DNA of 64,000 bases from positions 1 to 64,000 of the forward strand of contig NZ_JAUHHE010000007.1 in NCBI RefSeq assembly GCF_030410375.1. Reading direction: 5' to 3'. The position numbers were made by a program, and so were the translations under genes. The notes beneath the pieces were generated by a model. It was not told where the DNA came from and did no database searches. It worked only from the letters and a program-made list of their open reading frames with translations. This stretch comes from Zwartia vadi (lineage in GTDB: Bacteria; Pseudomonadota; Gammaproteobacteria; Burkholderiales; Burkholderiaceae_B). Shown here piece after piece: positions 28,507 to 36,417 of this stretch (positions are counted from its first letter, which is position 1; each line of letters begins with the position of its first letter).

Positions 28507-29985
28507 ATGGCACAACAGGCGTATACCCTCCTTTTGAGATTGCTGTCCCCCCTGATCTGGGGTTGGATGTATTGGCGTGCGCGTCGGGCGGGTGGCGACT
28601 GGCAGATATTTTCCTCCGATCGCTTTGGTTCCTATGCCTTGCCTTGGGATGGCGAAGCGCCGGTCTGGGTCCATGCTGTCAGTCTGGGTGAGACGCGCGC
28701 GGCGCAATCTTTGATTGTCTCTTTGCTGTCTCGAGGTGATCGCGTGTTGTTGACGCACACGACTCCCACAGGCCGTGCCGAGGGCGCAAAGCTTTTTGCG
28801 GCGGAAATCGCAACGGGTCAGTTGCGTCAGCAATGGCTGCCCTATGATTTTCCGGGTGCGACGCGCCGATTTTTTAAGCACTATCGGCCCAGATTGGGCA
28901 TCTTGATTGAGCGCGAGGTGTGGCCCAATCTGCTGGATCAGGCCCAAATTGCGGATGTGCCGATCATTTTGGCGAGCGCGCGGTTTTCTGAGCGAGCACA
29001 GGGTCATGTGCGGCGGATTGATCAGCTTTTCTTGAGCCTCATGCGTGATGCCTACGCCAGTATCGATCTGGTGCTTGCGCAAACCGAAGATGATGCGCGC
29101 AGGTTGTTTGAGGTGGGCGCATCGAATGTGCAAATCGTTGGTAATCTAAAATTTGATGTGGTCTTGCCGATCGTCGCGGTCGACGCGGGGCGAGCTTGGC
29201 GACAGCGTTTGACGCGTCCGGTCATCTCGATCGCAAGCACGCGCGAGGGCGAGGATGCGATGTTTGTCTCGGCGATCAAGCATCAGCTGACGCACCCTGA
29301 AGTCATGCCGGAGGATTACTCTGCGCATTCGGTTCATTTTGATCCGATATTGACGCCGATGCCGGTTGCCCCCGTTCCGCCTTCAGGCGATGCTGGCCCA
29401 GTCGCGCCTTCGGTCCCGCTTTCTGCCGCACCACCGCCTTTGTTTTTCTTGATTCCACGTCATCCGCAGCGGTTTGACGAGGCGGCGGCCTTATTGGAGC
29501 AGTCGGGCCTGCGCTTTGTACGGTGGTCCGATATTCGTCACAACACGCATGCCGATCGAGAGTTGTCTGATGTGCGTGTGGTGTTGGGTGATACCTTGGG
29601 TGAGATGCCCTTCTTTTATGCGGCAAGTGATGTGGCGATTGTGGCGGGGAGTTTTGCGCCGCATGGTGGTCAGAATCTGATTGAAGCCTGCGCGATGGGA
29701 ACGCCTGTGATTGTGGGTCCGTTTGCGCGTAATTTTGCCGATGCGGTGCAGGGTGCTGTCGCGGCGGGTGCGGCGATTCAGATCCAGCGCTCCGAGCTGG
29801 TCGATCCTGCTTTGCGTGCGGTGGCGACTGCGTTGAACTGGCTCAAAGAGCCCGAGGCGCTGGCTGAGCGTGGTCGTTCAGGTCGGGATTGGGTTGCGCT
29901 GCATACCGGGGCGACTGCCCGTATTTTGCAAAATATCAACGAGTTTGAAATTGCGCGGGACCAAGCTTTAAAGCGTCTGCGTTAA
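28507..29985 (+). CDS. waaA: Kdo transferase (3-deoxy-D-manno-octulosonic acid transferase)
   Basis: A membrane-anchored GT30 enzyme of 492 aa that adds Kdo to lipid IVA. It has an N-terminal anchor helix, the catalytic-Glu motif AVSLGETRAAQSL near 58, LIEREVWPNLLDQA near 136, GNLKFD near 212, and a C-terminal SFAPHGGQNLIEACAMGTPV near 380. About 50 residues rich in Pro and Ala (roughly 265-312) are inserted before the conserved PRHPQRFDEA, so the protein is longer than E. coli WaaA (about 425 aa). Confidence 0.95.
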   Translation: MAQQAYTLLLRLLSPLIWGWMYWRARRAGGDWQIFSSDRFGSYALPWDGEAPVWVHAVSLGETRAAQSLIVSLLSRGDRVLLTHTTPTGRAEGAKLFAAEIATGQLRQQWLPYDFPGATRRFFKHYRPRLGILIEREVWPNLLDQAQIADVPIILASARFSERAQGHVRRIDQLFLSLMRDAYASIDLVLAQTEDDARRLFEVGASNVQIVGNLKFDVVLPIVAVDAGRAWRQRLTRPVISIASTREGEDAMFVSAIKHQLTHPEVMPEDYSAHSVHFDPILTPMPVAPVPPSGDAGPVAPSVPLSAAPPPLFFLIPRHPQRFDEAAALLEQSGLRFVRWSDIRHNTHADRELSDVRVVLGDTLGEMPFFYAASDVAIVAGSFAPHGGQNLIEACAMGTPVIVGPFARNFADAVQGAVAAGAAIQIQRSELVDPALRAVATALNWLKEPEALAERGRSGRDWVALHTGATARILQNINEFEIARDQALKRLR

Positions 29986-30109
29986 GCGGGACGGGGAGCT
30001 TGTCTGCGGCAGTGCGACCGGCCTCTGCGCGCGGCGTGCCGAACCAGCCTTGGCCCACACCAAACACGGCAAGGTTGATCAACATCAAAATAATAAAAAT
30101 AGCTCTCAT
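29936..30109 (-). CDS. Small membrane-anchored protein, possible remnant of a SPOR-type protein
   Basis: A 57-aa ORF starting at the ATG (CAT) at 30107-30109. It has a clear N-terminal hydrophobic helix (RAIFIILMLINLAVFGVGQG), then GWFGTPRAEAGRTAADK and LNADALKL. In related bacteria coaX is often followed by a SPOR-domain protein with an N-terminus of this type. Here the ORF stops before any SPOR domain, overlapping the 3' end of waaA by 50 nt on the opposite strand. It may be a truncated relic or a short functional anchor. Confidence 0.45.
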   Translation of the reverse strand: MRAIFIILMLINLAVFGVGQGWFGTPRAEAGRTAADKLPVPLNADALKLGPAQFQTR

Positions 30110-30140
30110 GGGCGAACTGTAATTTGCTCAGGCCTTTGAG

Positions 30141-30914
30141 TCAAACCTGATGCTGCAAAATCCGGGCGAGTCCATCGAGTACCGGGTGCGCGATCATTTT
30201 GATGTCGAGCGAGGCGAGCATGCGTCGGATCTCTTGTTCCACCTCGGGCCAGCCGCCACCGCTCACACACAGGATAGGCGAAACACCAAAGCGTTGTCGC
30301 GTGATTTCACACTGGCGCCAGACGGCGCCTGTTTGTGCGGCGACGACGCCAGTGGAGATGGCTTGGAGGGTGTGAGTGGGATAGTCTGAGCCCGCGCCGC
30401 TTGCCAGGGGCAGATTCGCCGTGCCTTGGGCAAGGGACTGGCGCATCAAGGCCGGGCCGGGCAGGATCAGACCGCCTTCAAAACGCTTGCTTGGGCTTAG
30501 GGTATCGATCGTCGTTGCGGTCCCAAAGGTCGCCAGCACAAGCGGTGGGTGCTGTTTGGGAAAATGGCCCGCAAGGCCGAGCAGAGCGGCCCAGCGATCA
30601 GCACCGAGCTGATCGGGTTTGTCGTAGCCGTTTTCCACCTCGAGTTGCTTGGCGCAAGGGGTGTTCCACGTCAGGGCGCAGCTTGCTGTCTGAAAGACCT
30701 CGGTGAGCATCTCTGCGACCACGCTGCCCGCGACATTGACTCCAAGTGCTGCGCGAGGCTGCATCGGAAGGGTCGCCATCCATTTGCGCAGTCGTTCAGG
30801 CAGCTGGGCCAGGGGGTTGAGTGCGATCGCATGGACGGCGGCTTCGCGCCCCAAACTTGGGTGATACCAGCCGAGCTTCAGGCGGCTGTTGCCAACGTCC
30901 AGCAAGACGATCAT
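30141..30914 (-). CDS. coaX: Type III pantothenate kinase
   Basis: A 257-aa enzyme for the first step of CoA synthesis. It has the N-terminal phosphate loop MIVLLDVGNSRLKLGW, a central QLGADRWAALLGLAGHFP segment near 98 with the family's GxDR-type Asp, the phosphate-2 motif VLATFGTATTIDTL near 122 and the adenosine region ILCVSGGGWPEVEQEI near 213. It overlaps birA (ATGA), and birA-coaX pairing is common in betaproteobacteria. Confidence 0.94.
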   Translation of the reverse strand: MIVLLDVGNSRLKLGWYHPSLGREAAVHAIALNPLAQLPERLRKWMATLPMQPRAALGVNVAGSVVAEMLTEVFQTASCALTWNTPCAKQLEVENGYDKPDQLGADRWAALLGLAGHFPKQHPPLVLATFGTATTIDTLSPSKRFEGGLILPGPALMRQSLAQGTANLPLASGAGSDYPTHTLQAISTGVVAAQTGAVWRQCEITRQRFGVSPILCVSGGGWPEVEQEIRRMLASLDIKMIAHPVLDGLARILQHQV

Positions 30915-31861
30915 GGTGTCCCTTTGAATGGGTGTACGGGTCGAATGGAAACATCGCCGAACAGCACGGGTATTTCGCCGGCGTCGGTCATTACACGCAA
31001 TCGGCCCATCGAATCGGTGCCTTGCGCAGGACCTTGGTACAGGATTTTGCCCTGATCCATCACCTGTACTGCTTGACCGGTCAGCGCATCGACTATAGCA
31101 AAGGAATGTGTAAAGGCTTCGTATCCATTTGTTGCGAAGGTTTGCAAAGCGGTTTGCCAGGCCTGCGCAAAAATGGCGACGAGCGAGGTGAGCGCGAAGG
31201 GGGTAACGAGCTTAATGGGATCCAGTGTTGCGGGTGCGTCGTCGAGGGATCGACCCTGCAAGGCTTGTTCAACCTGACTGAGATCGGCAATCTCGCGTTC
31301 AAGCTGGGCGCTCAGTGTCGCGGCACCCCGGAGATTGATCCCCATGCCAATGACGATCGTCGAGGAGGGGGCGGTTTCAATCAGCAGTCCGGCAAGCTTG
31401 GCGCCCCGCCACAGCAGATCATTAGGCCATTTCAGGCGTAGATGATCCAACAGGTCTTGCAATGCGGACTTAGACATGGTCCCGGCGCATTGTTGCTTGA
31501 TGAATGACCGCAGAGCCAAGCAAGTTGAGACACCTATTGCGGGCGCCAGGCCGGGTAAGAGTGCCAGGGGGATCTTGTGGCTAAACGCGCAGGAGAACAT
31601 CAGTGTCCCGCCAGCTTCGTTTGCCCAGGGGCGGCCGGCCCGGCCTTTGCCGGCGGTTTGAAGATGGGCGCCTAGCAGCCAAGGCTTGGGCGGGGCGTCT
31701 GCACGGTCTTTGGCACGCAGGCTTAAATCGGCGTTGGTGGACCCTGTGTGGCTGACCCACTCGACCGAGCCGAAGTCCGGGAGGGACTTTTTAAGGGCCT
31801 CGATAAAGGTTTCGGGACCCGGAAAGTCAAGGTTTGGCTGGGAGGGGGCTGACAGGCGCAT
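30911..31861 (-). CDS. birA: Biotin--[acetyl-CoA-carboxylase] ligase
   Basis: A 316-aa biotin protein ligase. The catalytic domain shows VEWVSHTGSTNADLSLRA near 33, the biotinyl-AMP loop GKGRAGRPWANEAGGTLMFS near 73, LRLKWPNDLLWRGAKLAGLL near 145 and IVIGMGINLRG near 172. No N-terminal helix-turn-helix of the E. coli BirA type is present, so it should be an enzyme only, not a repressor. It is divergent from the Mla-type operon, with 23 nt between starts. Confidence 0.94.
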   Translation of the reverse strand: MRLSAPSQPNLDFPGPETFIEALKKSLPDFGSVEWVSHTGSTNADLSLRAKDRADAPPKPWLLGAHLQTAGKGRAGRPWANEAGGTLMFSCAFSHKIPLALLPGLAPAIGVSTCLALRSFIKQQCAGTMSKSALQDLLDHLRLKWPNDLLWRGAKLAGLLIETAPSSTIVIGMGINLRGAATLSAQLEREIADLSQVEQALQGRSLDDAPATLDPIKLVTPFALTSLVAIFAQAWQTALQTFATNGYEAFTHSFAIVDALTGQAVQVMDQGKILYQGPAQGTDSMGRLRVMTDAGEIPVLFGDVSIRPVHPFKGTP

Positions 31862-31884
31862 GACTGGATTTTACGGGGTGAATT

Positions 31885-33108
31885 ATGATGGAGGGAATCA
31901 GTCTGAATGAATATGCGTTTTTTGACGGATTAAAGTCCTTTATGGCGTCACCCTCACCCACTGCATCACTCAAAGCCTCCCGCGAAGCTGGCGCATCGGC
32001 TGCGTCGAGCGTGGCGTGCGTATCGAGCGAGGGCGGGCGTTGCCTGCTTGCGGGCAACTGGAACGTGCAGGCGCTGGCGGTTAAGGGCGAGGTGCGCAGA
32101 CGCCGTCAGGCGCTGTCCGCCGCGGCTCAAGCGAGCGCCTGGGATCTTTCTGGTATCGGTCAGCTTGACGCGGTCGGTGCCCAGCTGTTGTGGCAGTCCT
32201 GGGGACAGAAGATCCCCGATGGCACGCAGCTGACGCCTGGTCAGCAAGCCTTGTTTGAGATCCTGGCCGATCACCCGATCGATGACGCCGCACCCAAGGT
32301 GCCGACCGATTGGCTGGCCTGGGTGCGAGCCATCGGCATGGGCCTGTTTGTCCTGGTCGAGCATGGCAGCAAGCTGCTGCAGCTGCTCGGGGGCTTCATA
32401 CTGGATTTCGCAAAATTCATACGGCATCCAATACGCGGACCCTGGCGTGAGATTTCTGCGCAGATTTATCGTGTGGGCACGCAGGCCTTGGGGATCACGG
32501 CTCTGGTTGGATTTTTGATTGGTGTGGTGCTGTCCTATCTCTCCGCGCAACAACTCGCGATGTTTGGAGCGGGTCAATTTATCGTTAAGCTGTTGGGCAT
32601 CGCGACGGTGCGGGAGCTGGGGCCGGTGTTGGCCGCGATTTTGGTGGCGGGTCGTTCGGGTTCGTCGATCACGGCGCAAATCGGTGTGATGCGTGTGACG
32701 CAGGAGCTTGATGCCATGCAAGTGATGGGGATCTCGCACGGTCAGCGCTTGATTTTGCCGCGTGTGATTGCCCTGGCCATCGCGATGCCTTTGCTAGTGT
32801 TGTGGACCGACGCGATCGCGTTGTTTGGTGGCATGATCGCCGCGAAACTGGAGCTCGGTCTGTCGATTCAATGGTTTTTTACTGAGTTGCCCGATGCAGT
32901 GGGTTTGACGAATTACAAAATCAGTTTGATTAAGGGCGTGACCTTTGGCATCTGGATCGCGCTGATCGCCTGTCATTTTGGTTTGCGGATTGAACCGAAC
33001 ACGGAGAGCCTGGGACGCGGCACGACGGCCTCGGTGGTGACGGCGATTACCGGTGTGATTTTGATCGACGCGCTGTATGCGGTCATCTTTAACGAGATGG
33101 GGATCTAG
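31885..33108 (+). CDS. MlaE-type phospholipid ABC transporter permease with N-terminal STAS domain
   Basis: A 407-aa protein. Residues about 50-130 look like a STAS/MlaB domain (WDLSGIGQLDAVGAQLLWQS), and the rest is an MlaE permease with the signature VRELGPVLAAILVAGRSGSSITAQIG near 243 and about five membrane helices. In E. coli MlaB and MlaE are separate, so here the two functions are fused. It heads a four-gene operon for intermembrane lipid traffic. The ATG at 31885 is the first start; the first 40 residues are not conserved in appearance. Confidence 0.92.
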   Translation: MMEGISLNEYAFFDGLKSFMASPSPTASLKASREAGASAASSVACVSSEGGRCLLAGNWNVQALAVKGEVRRRRQALSAAAQASAWDLSGIGQLDAVGAQLLWQSWGQKIPDGTQLTPGQQALFEILADHPIDDAAPKVPTDWLAWVRAIGMGLFVLVEHGSKLLQLLGGFILDFAKFIRHPIRGPWREISAQIYRVGTQALGITALVGFLIGVVLSYLSAQQLAMFGAGQFIVKLLGIATVRELGPVLAAILVAGRSGSSITAQIGVMRVTQELDAMQVMGISHGQRLILPRVIALAIAMPLLVLWTDAIALFGGMIAAKLELGLSIQWFFTELPDAVGLTNYKISLIKGVTFGIWIALIACHFGLRIEPNTESLGRGTTASVVTAITGVILIDALYAVIFNEMGI

Positions 33109-33110
33109 AG

Positions 33111-33911
33111 ATGGAAACCCCTGCACCCATTATCGATGTGGACAATCTAACGACGGCCTTTGGGACGCATGTGGTGCACAAAGATTTGAATTTAAAAATC
33201 TATCCCAAGGAAATTCTCGCGCTTGTGGGGGGCTCGGGCTCGGGCAAGACCACATTGTTGCGGCAGATTTTGGGCCTGGATCGTCCTCGGGCGGGTGTGG
33301 TCAGTGTCTTTGGTCGTCCGGTGCACGACTATGTGGGTGCGGAGCGCATTGCTTTGACGCGTCGCTGGGGCATGTTGTTTCAGGCGGGCGCGTTGTTTTC
33401 CGCATTGCCTGTGTTTGACAATATCGCGCTGCCGTTGCGCGAGGCGCGTAATTTGCCGGAAGATTTGATCCGCGATGTCGTGCTCATGCGCTTGAGCTGG
33501 ATGGGAATGACAGCGCGTGATGCGGCTTTGATGCCGTCGGATTTGTCGGGCGGTATGATCAAGCGCGTGGCGTTGGCGCGCGCCCTGGCGCTGGACCCGG
33601 AGTTGTTGTTTCTCGACGAGCCGACGGCCGGACTCGATCCGCAGCGCTCGGACGAGTTTGTGGAGTTGATCCGTGCGTTGCATCGTGAGCTGGGTTTCAC
33701 GGTGGTGATGGTGACGCACGATCTCGATACGATTGCCGCCTTGTCTACACGCGTGGCGGTCTTGGCGGAAAAGAAAGTGTTAGCAGAAGGTACGCTCGAA
33801 GAAGTGATGAAGGTCAAACACCCTTTTCTCGATGCCTTCTTTCATGGCGAGCGCGCAGTGCGTGCGTTTGGTATGCCGAATCCAAAGGAAGCAAAAAATG
33901 GAAAATCGTAG
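33111..33911 (+). CDS. MlaF-type phospholipid ABC transporter ATPase
   Basis: A 266-aa ATPase with Walker A GGSGSGKTTLLRQILG near 40, a Q-loop in WGMLFQAGALFSALPVFDN, signature LSGGMIKRVALARALALDP near 145 and Walker B LLFLDEPTAGLDP near 165, switch His in VTHD. The GALFS/LPVFDN segment is characteristic of MlaF. It starts 2 nt after the permease stop and overlaps the mlaD-like gene by 14 nt. Confidence 0.94.
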   Translation: METPAPIIDVDNLTTAFGTHVVHKDLNLKIYPKEILALVGGSGSGKTTLLRQILGLDRPRAGVVSVFGRPVHDYVGAERIALTRRWGMLFQAGALFSALPVFDNIALPLREARNLPEDLIRDVVLMRLSWMGMTARDAALMPSDLSGGMIKRVALARALALDPELLFLDEPTAGLDPQRSDEFVELIRALHRELGFTVVMVTHDLDTIAALSTRVAVLAEKKVLAEGTLEEVMKVKHPFLDAFFHGERAVRAFGMPNPKEAKNGKS

Positions 33912-34854
33912 TCATGCCTTGCTGGCGGGACTCTTTACGCTGCTGCTCTTACTGGCGGCGGGCGTAGTCGCGATTTGGGTGAGCAAACAAAATTTGCCCC
34001 GCGTGCCGTATGAGTTGATCGCGACCTCGCCTGTGACGGGTTTGTCGGTGCAGTCCGAGGTGCGTTATCAAGGCGTGCCTGTGGGCAATGTGGAGTCCTT
34101 GCGTTTTGTGCCTGAAAAACCCGGCAAGGTCTTGATCCTGATCGGCATTGATCCGAGAACACCGATCACGCGTGCGACGTGGGCGGAGATCGTGATCGCG
34201 GGTGTGACGGGGATTTCGAATGTGGAGTTGCGCGATGATGGCACCTCGACGACGCGTCTGGAGTCGAGCGCAGCCAAGATTCAGCAGATTCCGATTCGTC
34301 CCAACTTTCTTGATCGCTTGATCGCGCAGGCCTCCGGCATGGCACCTGCGGTTGAAGGCTTGCTCGTGCACATTCAAAAAATCGCCTCCGATGAAAACAT
34401 CGAGGCTTTGAGCTCAACGCTCAAAAATGTCGCATCCTTGTCCGATCAGCTCAGGCGCTCGGTGGTCTTGCTCGAGCCTGGGATCGCAAAGGTGCCGGCC
34501 TTGATTGATAACCTCTCCGTCACTGGCAAGCGGGTCGATGAGGCGATGACCGATATCCGCAAGCTTGCCTTGTCCGCGCAAAAAACTCTCGATGTGTTGA
34601 ATGCCCCGGGTGGCACGATGGTGCAGATGACACAGAGTTTGAAGGACATCCGAGAGGCGGTGGCGCAGCTGCGCGTATCGACCTTGCCGGATGTGTCGAT
34701 GTTGACACTGAGCGCGACAGATGCCTCGCGGGCGCTCACGCAGACGGCGCGTCAATTGGGACAAGCACCCCAGTCGCTGATCTTTGGACCGCCACGCGCG
34801 GTGCCCGGTCCGGGTGAACCAGGTTTTGCAGGTTTTGGCGCCACTGGGCGCTGA
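33898..34854 (+). CDS. MlaD/MCE-domain lipid transport protein
   Basis: A 318-aa periplasmic protein anchored by one N-terminal helix (residues 5-28), with an MCE domain at about 38-115 (SPVTGLSVQSEVRYQGVPVG, then ISNVELRDDGTSTTRLES) and a helical C-terminal half rich in hydrophobic heptads. It is larger than E. coli MlaD (about 183 aa), resembling the PqiB/LetB-like single-MCE proteins with a coil. The frame opens at 33832, but ATG 33898 has AAGGAAG upstream and gives a proper anchor. Confidence 0.92.
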   Translation: MENRSHALLAGLFTLLLLLAAGVVAIWVSKQNLPRVPYELIATSPVTGLSVQSEVRYQGVPVGNVESLRFVPEKPGKVLILIGIDPRTPITRATWAEIVIAGVTGISNVELRDDGTSTTRLESSAAKIQQIPIRPNFLDRLIAQASGMAPAVEGLLVHIQKIASDENIEALSSTLKNVASLSDQLRRSVVLLEPGIAKVPALIDNLSVTGKRVDEAMTDIRKLALSAQKTLDVLNAPGGTMVQMTQSLKDIREAVAQLRVSTLPDVSMLTLSATDASRALTQTARQLGQAPQSLIFGPPRAVPGPGEPGFAGFGATGR

Positions 34855-34864
34855 GGATATTGAG

Positions 34865-35578
34865 ATGATGATTGTGCAGATGTTCAAGCGAGTATCCGGG
34901 GATTGTTCAGTGGTCATGTCACGCGGGCGGACTGCCTTGCGCGTGGGCGTGCTGTGCGGCTTGGCGAGCGTACTGACTGCGTGTGCCGTGGGTGAGCGTG
35001 CGACGGCACCCAAGCAACTGGATCTGGGGGCGGGCGCTTTTTCTCAAGCTTCGGGTGCAGCGGCTGCCTCGGGTGGATCTAGTGCTGCCAGTGCGATGAC
35101 TTCTCTGCCCCCCATGCCGCCGATCGCGGTGCCGCCCGCAAATTCGGCCGCGCTCTTGACCGAGACCATGGTGGTCTGGCGTGTCGGGGATCAGGGGCAG
35201 CCTCAGGCCTATACAACCTATCAATGGGTGGCCCCGCCGGCTCGTCTTGTCACGCAACGGATTGTGGACCGCCTGTCATTGCAAGGCGCGGTCTTGCAGC
35301 AAACGATGGGTGGCGATGTGCCGCAATTACGCCTTAATTTGCAGCGCTTTGAGCAAACGTTTTCCCCAGATGGCGCCTCCAGTCAGGCGCAGCTGACCTT
35401 GCAGGCGGTGTTGATGCGCGGCTCGGAGGTGCTGGGGCAGCGTCTGATCAATATCCGTGTGCCCGCGGCCACACAAGATGCACCCGGTGGCGCGCTGGCG
35501 TTACGCACGGCAACTGATCAGGCCGCCGAACAAGTGGCACAATGGCTGACCAGTGTGCGCACCACCGCAAAGCGTTGA
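34865..35578 (+). CDS. ABC-type transport auxiliary lipoprotein (PqiC-like)
   Basis: A protein of about 237 aa with a lipoprotein signal ending in the lipobox LTAC (ASVLTACAVGE), an Ala/Ser/Gly-rich linker, and a C-terminal domain with PPARLVTQRIVDRLSLQGAV and LRLNLQRFEQTFSP, as in the ABC-type auxiliary/PqiC family. It should sit in the outer membrane and link the MlaD-like protein to it. ATG 34865 follows a GAGGATATTGAG stretch; a later in-frame ATG at 34916 is an alternative. Confidence 0.82.
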   Translation: MMIVQMFKRVSGDCSVVMSRGRTALRVGVLCGLASVLTACAVGERATAPKQLDLGAGAFSQASGAAAASGGSSAASAMTSLPPMPPIAVPPANSAALLTETMVVWRVGDQGQPQAYTTYQWVAPPARLVTQRIVDRLSLQGAVLQQTMGGDVPQLRLNLQRFEQTFSPDGASSQAQLTLQAVLMRGSEVLGQRLINIRVPAATQDAPGGALALRTATDQAAEQVAQWLTSVRTTAKR

Positions 35579-35618
35579 TGGCCTTTGATACATTTTTCTA
35601 ATTTTTGACGATTGATTT

Positions 35619-36266
35619 ATGCCTGCTCATACTGAAAATACGAGTTTTGATGGTCTCGCCGGTATCATCGATTGTGCGATGGACTGGCCCGAGGGGGTGC
35701 CGACTGGTTGGGCGCTGATCCTGCATCCCAATCCTTCCCAGGGTGGTACCCGCGACAACAAGGTGGTGACAACTTTGTCGCGCGCCTGTGTGCAGCAGGG
35801 CTTGGTGGCGTTACGCCCCAACTTCCGTGGCATCGGTGCGTCGGGCGGCAGCTTTGATCACGGTAAGGGCGAACTGCAAGATATGGCAGCGTTGGTCGAA
35901 CAGTTTCGCGTGCGTTATCCGGAGATCGCCGCTAAACCCTGGGTGTTGGGTGGTTTCTCTTTTGGAACCTCGATCGGCGTCCAGCTGTATGCCCAATGGG
36001 AAAAGCTCAGCAAAAATTTGCCAAACATTGTCATTTTGACGGGCTCTGCGGCCTTGCGGTTTCGGCATAGCGATGCCAAGGCCCCTGAGGATGCCTTGGT
36101 GATCCATGGCGAGCTTGATGAGGTGGTGCCGCTCTCTGAGGTCATGGAGTGGGCGCGTCCCATCGGCATGCCTGTTGTCGTGATCCCCGAGGCCGGGCAT
36201 TTCTTCCACGGCAAACTGCTCGTCTTGCGTCAGCTGGTTCAAACGCGACTGAAAGCCTTGAACTGA
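35619..36266 (+). CDS. Small alpha/beta hydrolase
   Basis: A 215-aa cytoplasmic alpha/beta-hydrolase. It shows the oxyanion segment LILHPNPSQGGTRDNKVV near 33, the LRPNFRGIGASGGSFDHGKGE region near 64, nucleophile elbow GGFSFGTSIG near 107, the acidic VIHGELDEVVPL near 161 and the catalytic His in GHFFHGKL near 192. This family is often annotated as esterase, dienelactone-hydrolase-like or YsgA-like. The true substrate is unknown. Confidence 0.88.
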   Translation: MPAHTENTSFDGLAGIIDCAMDWPEGVPTGWALILHPNPSQGGTRDNKVVTTLSRACVQQGLVALRPNFRGIGASGGSFDHGKGELQDMAALVEQFRVRYPEIAAKPWVLGGFSFGTSIGVQLYAQWEKLSKNLPNIVILTGSAALRFRHSDAKAPEDALVIHGELDEVVPLSEVMEWARPIGMPVVVIPEAGHFFHGKLLVLRQLVQTRLKALN

Positions 36267-36309
36267 AGGCGTTGAGCTGAAAGCGTTGAACTGAGGGCTT
36301 TGAACTGAA
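36254..36309 (+). repeat. Four tandem 14-nt repeats at the end of the hydrolase gene
   Basis: Four head-to-tail units, the first AGCCTTGAACTGAA and the others differing by one to three bases (GGCGTTGAGCTGAA, AGCGTTGAACTGAG, GGCTTTGAACTGAA). The first unit contains the last codons and stop of the hydrolase gene. They probably arose by slipped-strand duplication of the gene end, although repeated TTGAACTGAA could bind a protein. Confidence 0.8.
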
Positions 36310-36383
36310 CGCTCAGACATGAGAGCTTGAAAGGGTGTTTGTAAAATTCTTTTGAGTCCCATTTTCTGCGGGACGGTCGTGCC

Positions 36384-36389
36384 TATAAT
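36384..36389 (+). promoter_or_regulatory. Probable -10 box for dacC
   Basis: A perfect TATAAT lies 28 nt before the dacC ATG, preceded by TGCC. No good -35 is visible at 16-18 nt (ATTTTC at best), so this is a tentative sigma-70 promoter. Confidence 0.45.
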
Positions 36390-36417
36390 AGATTGTTTAC
36401 GACTGTGAGTGCCTTTT

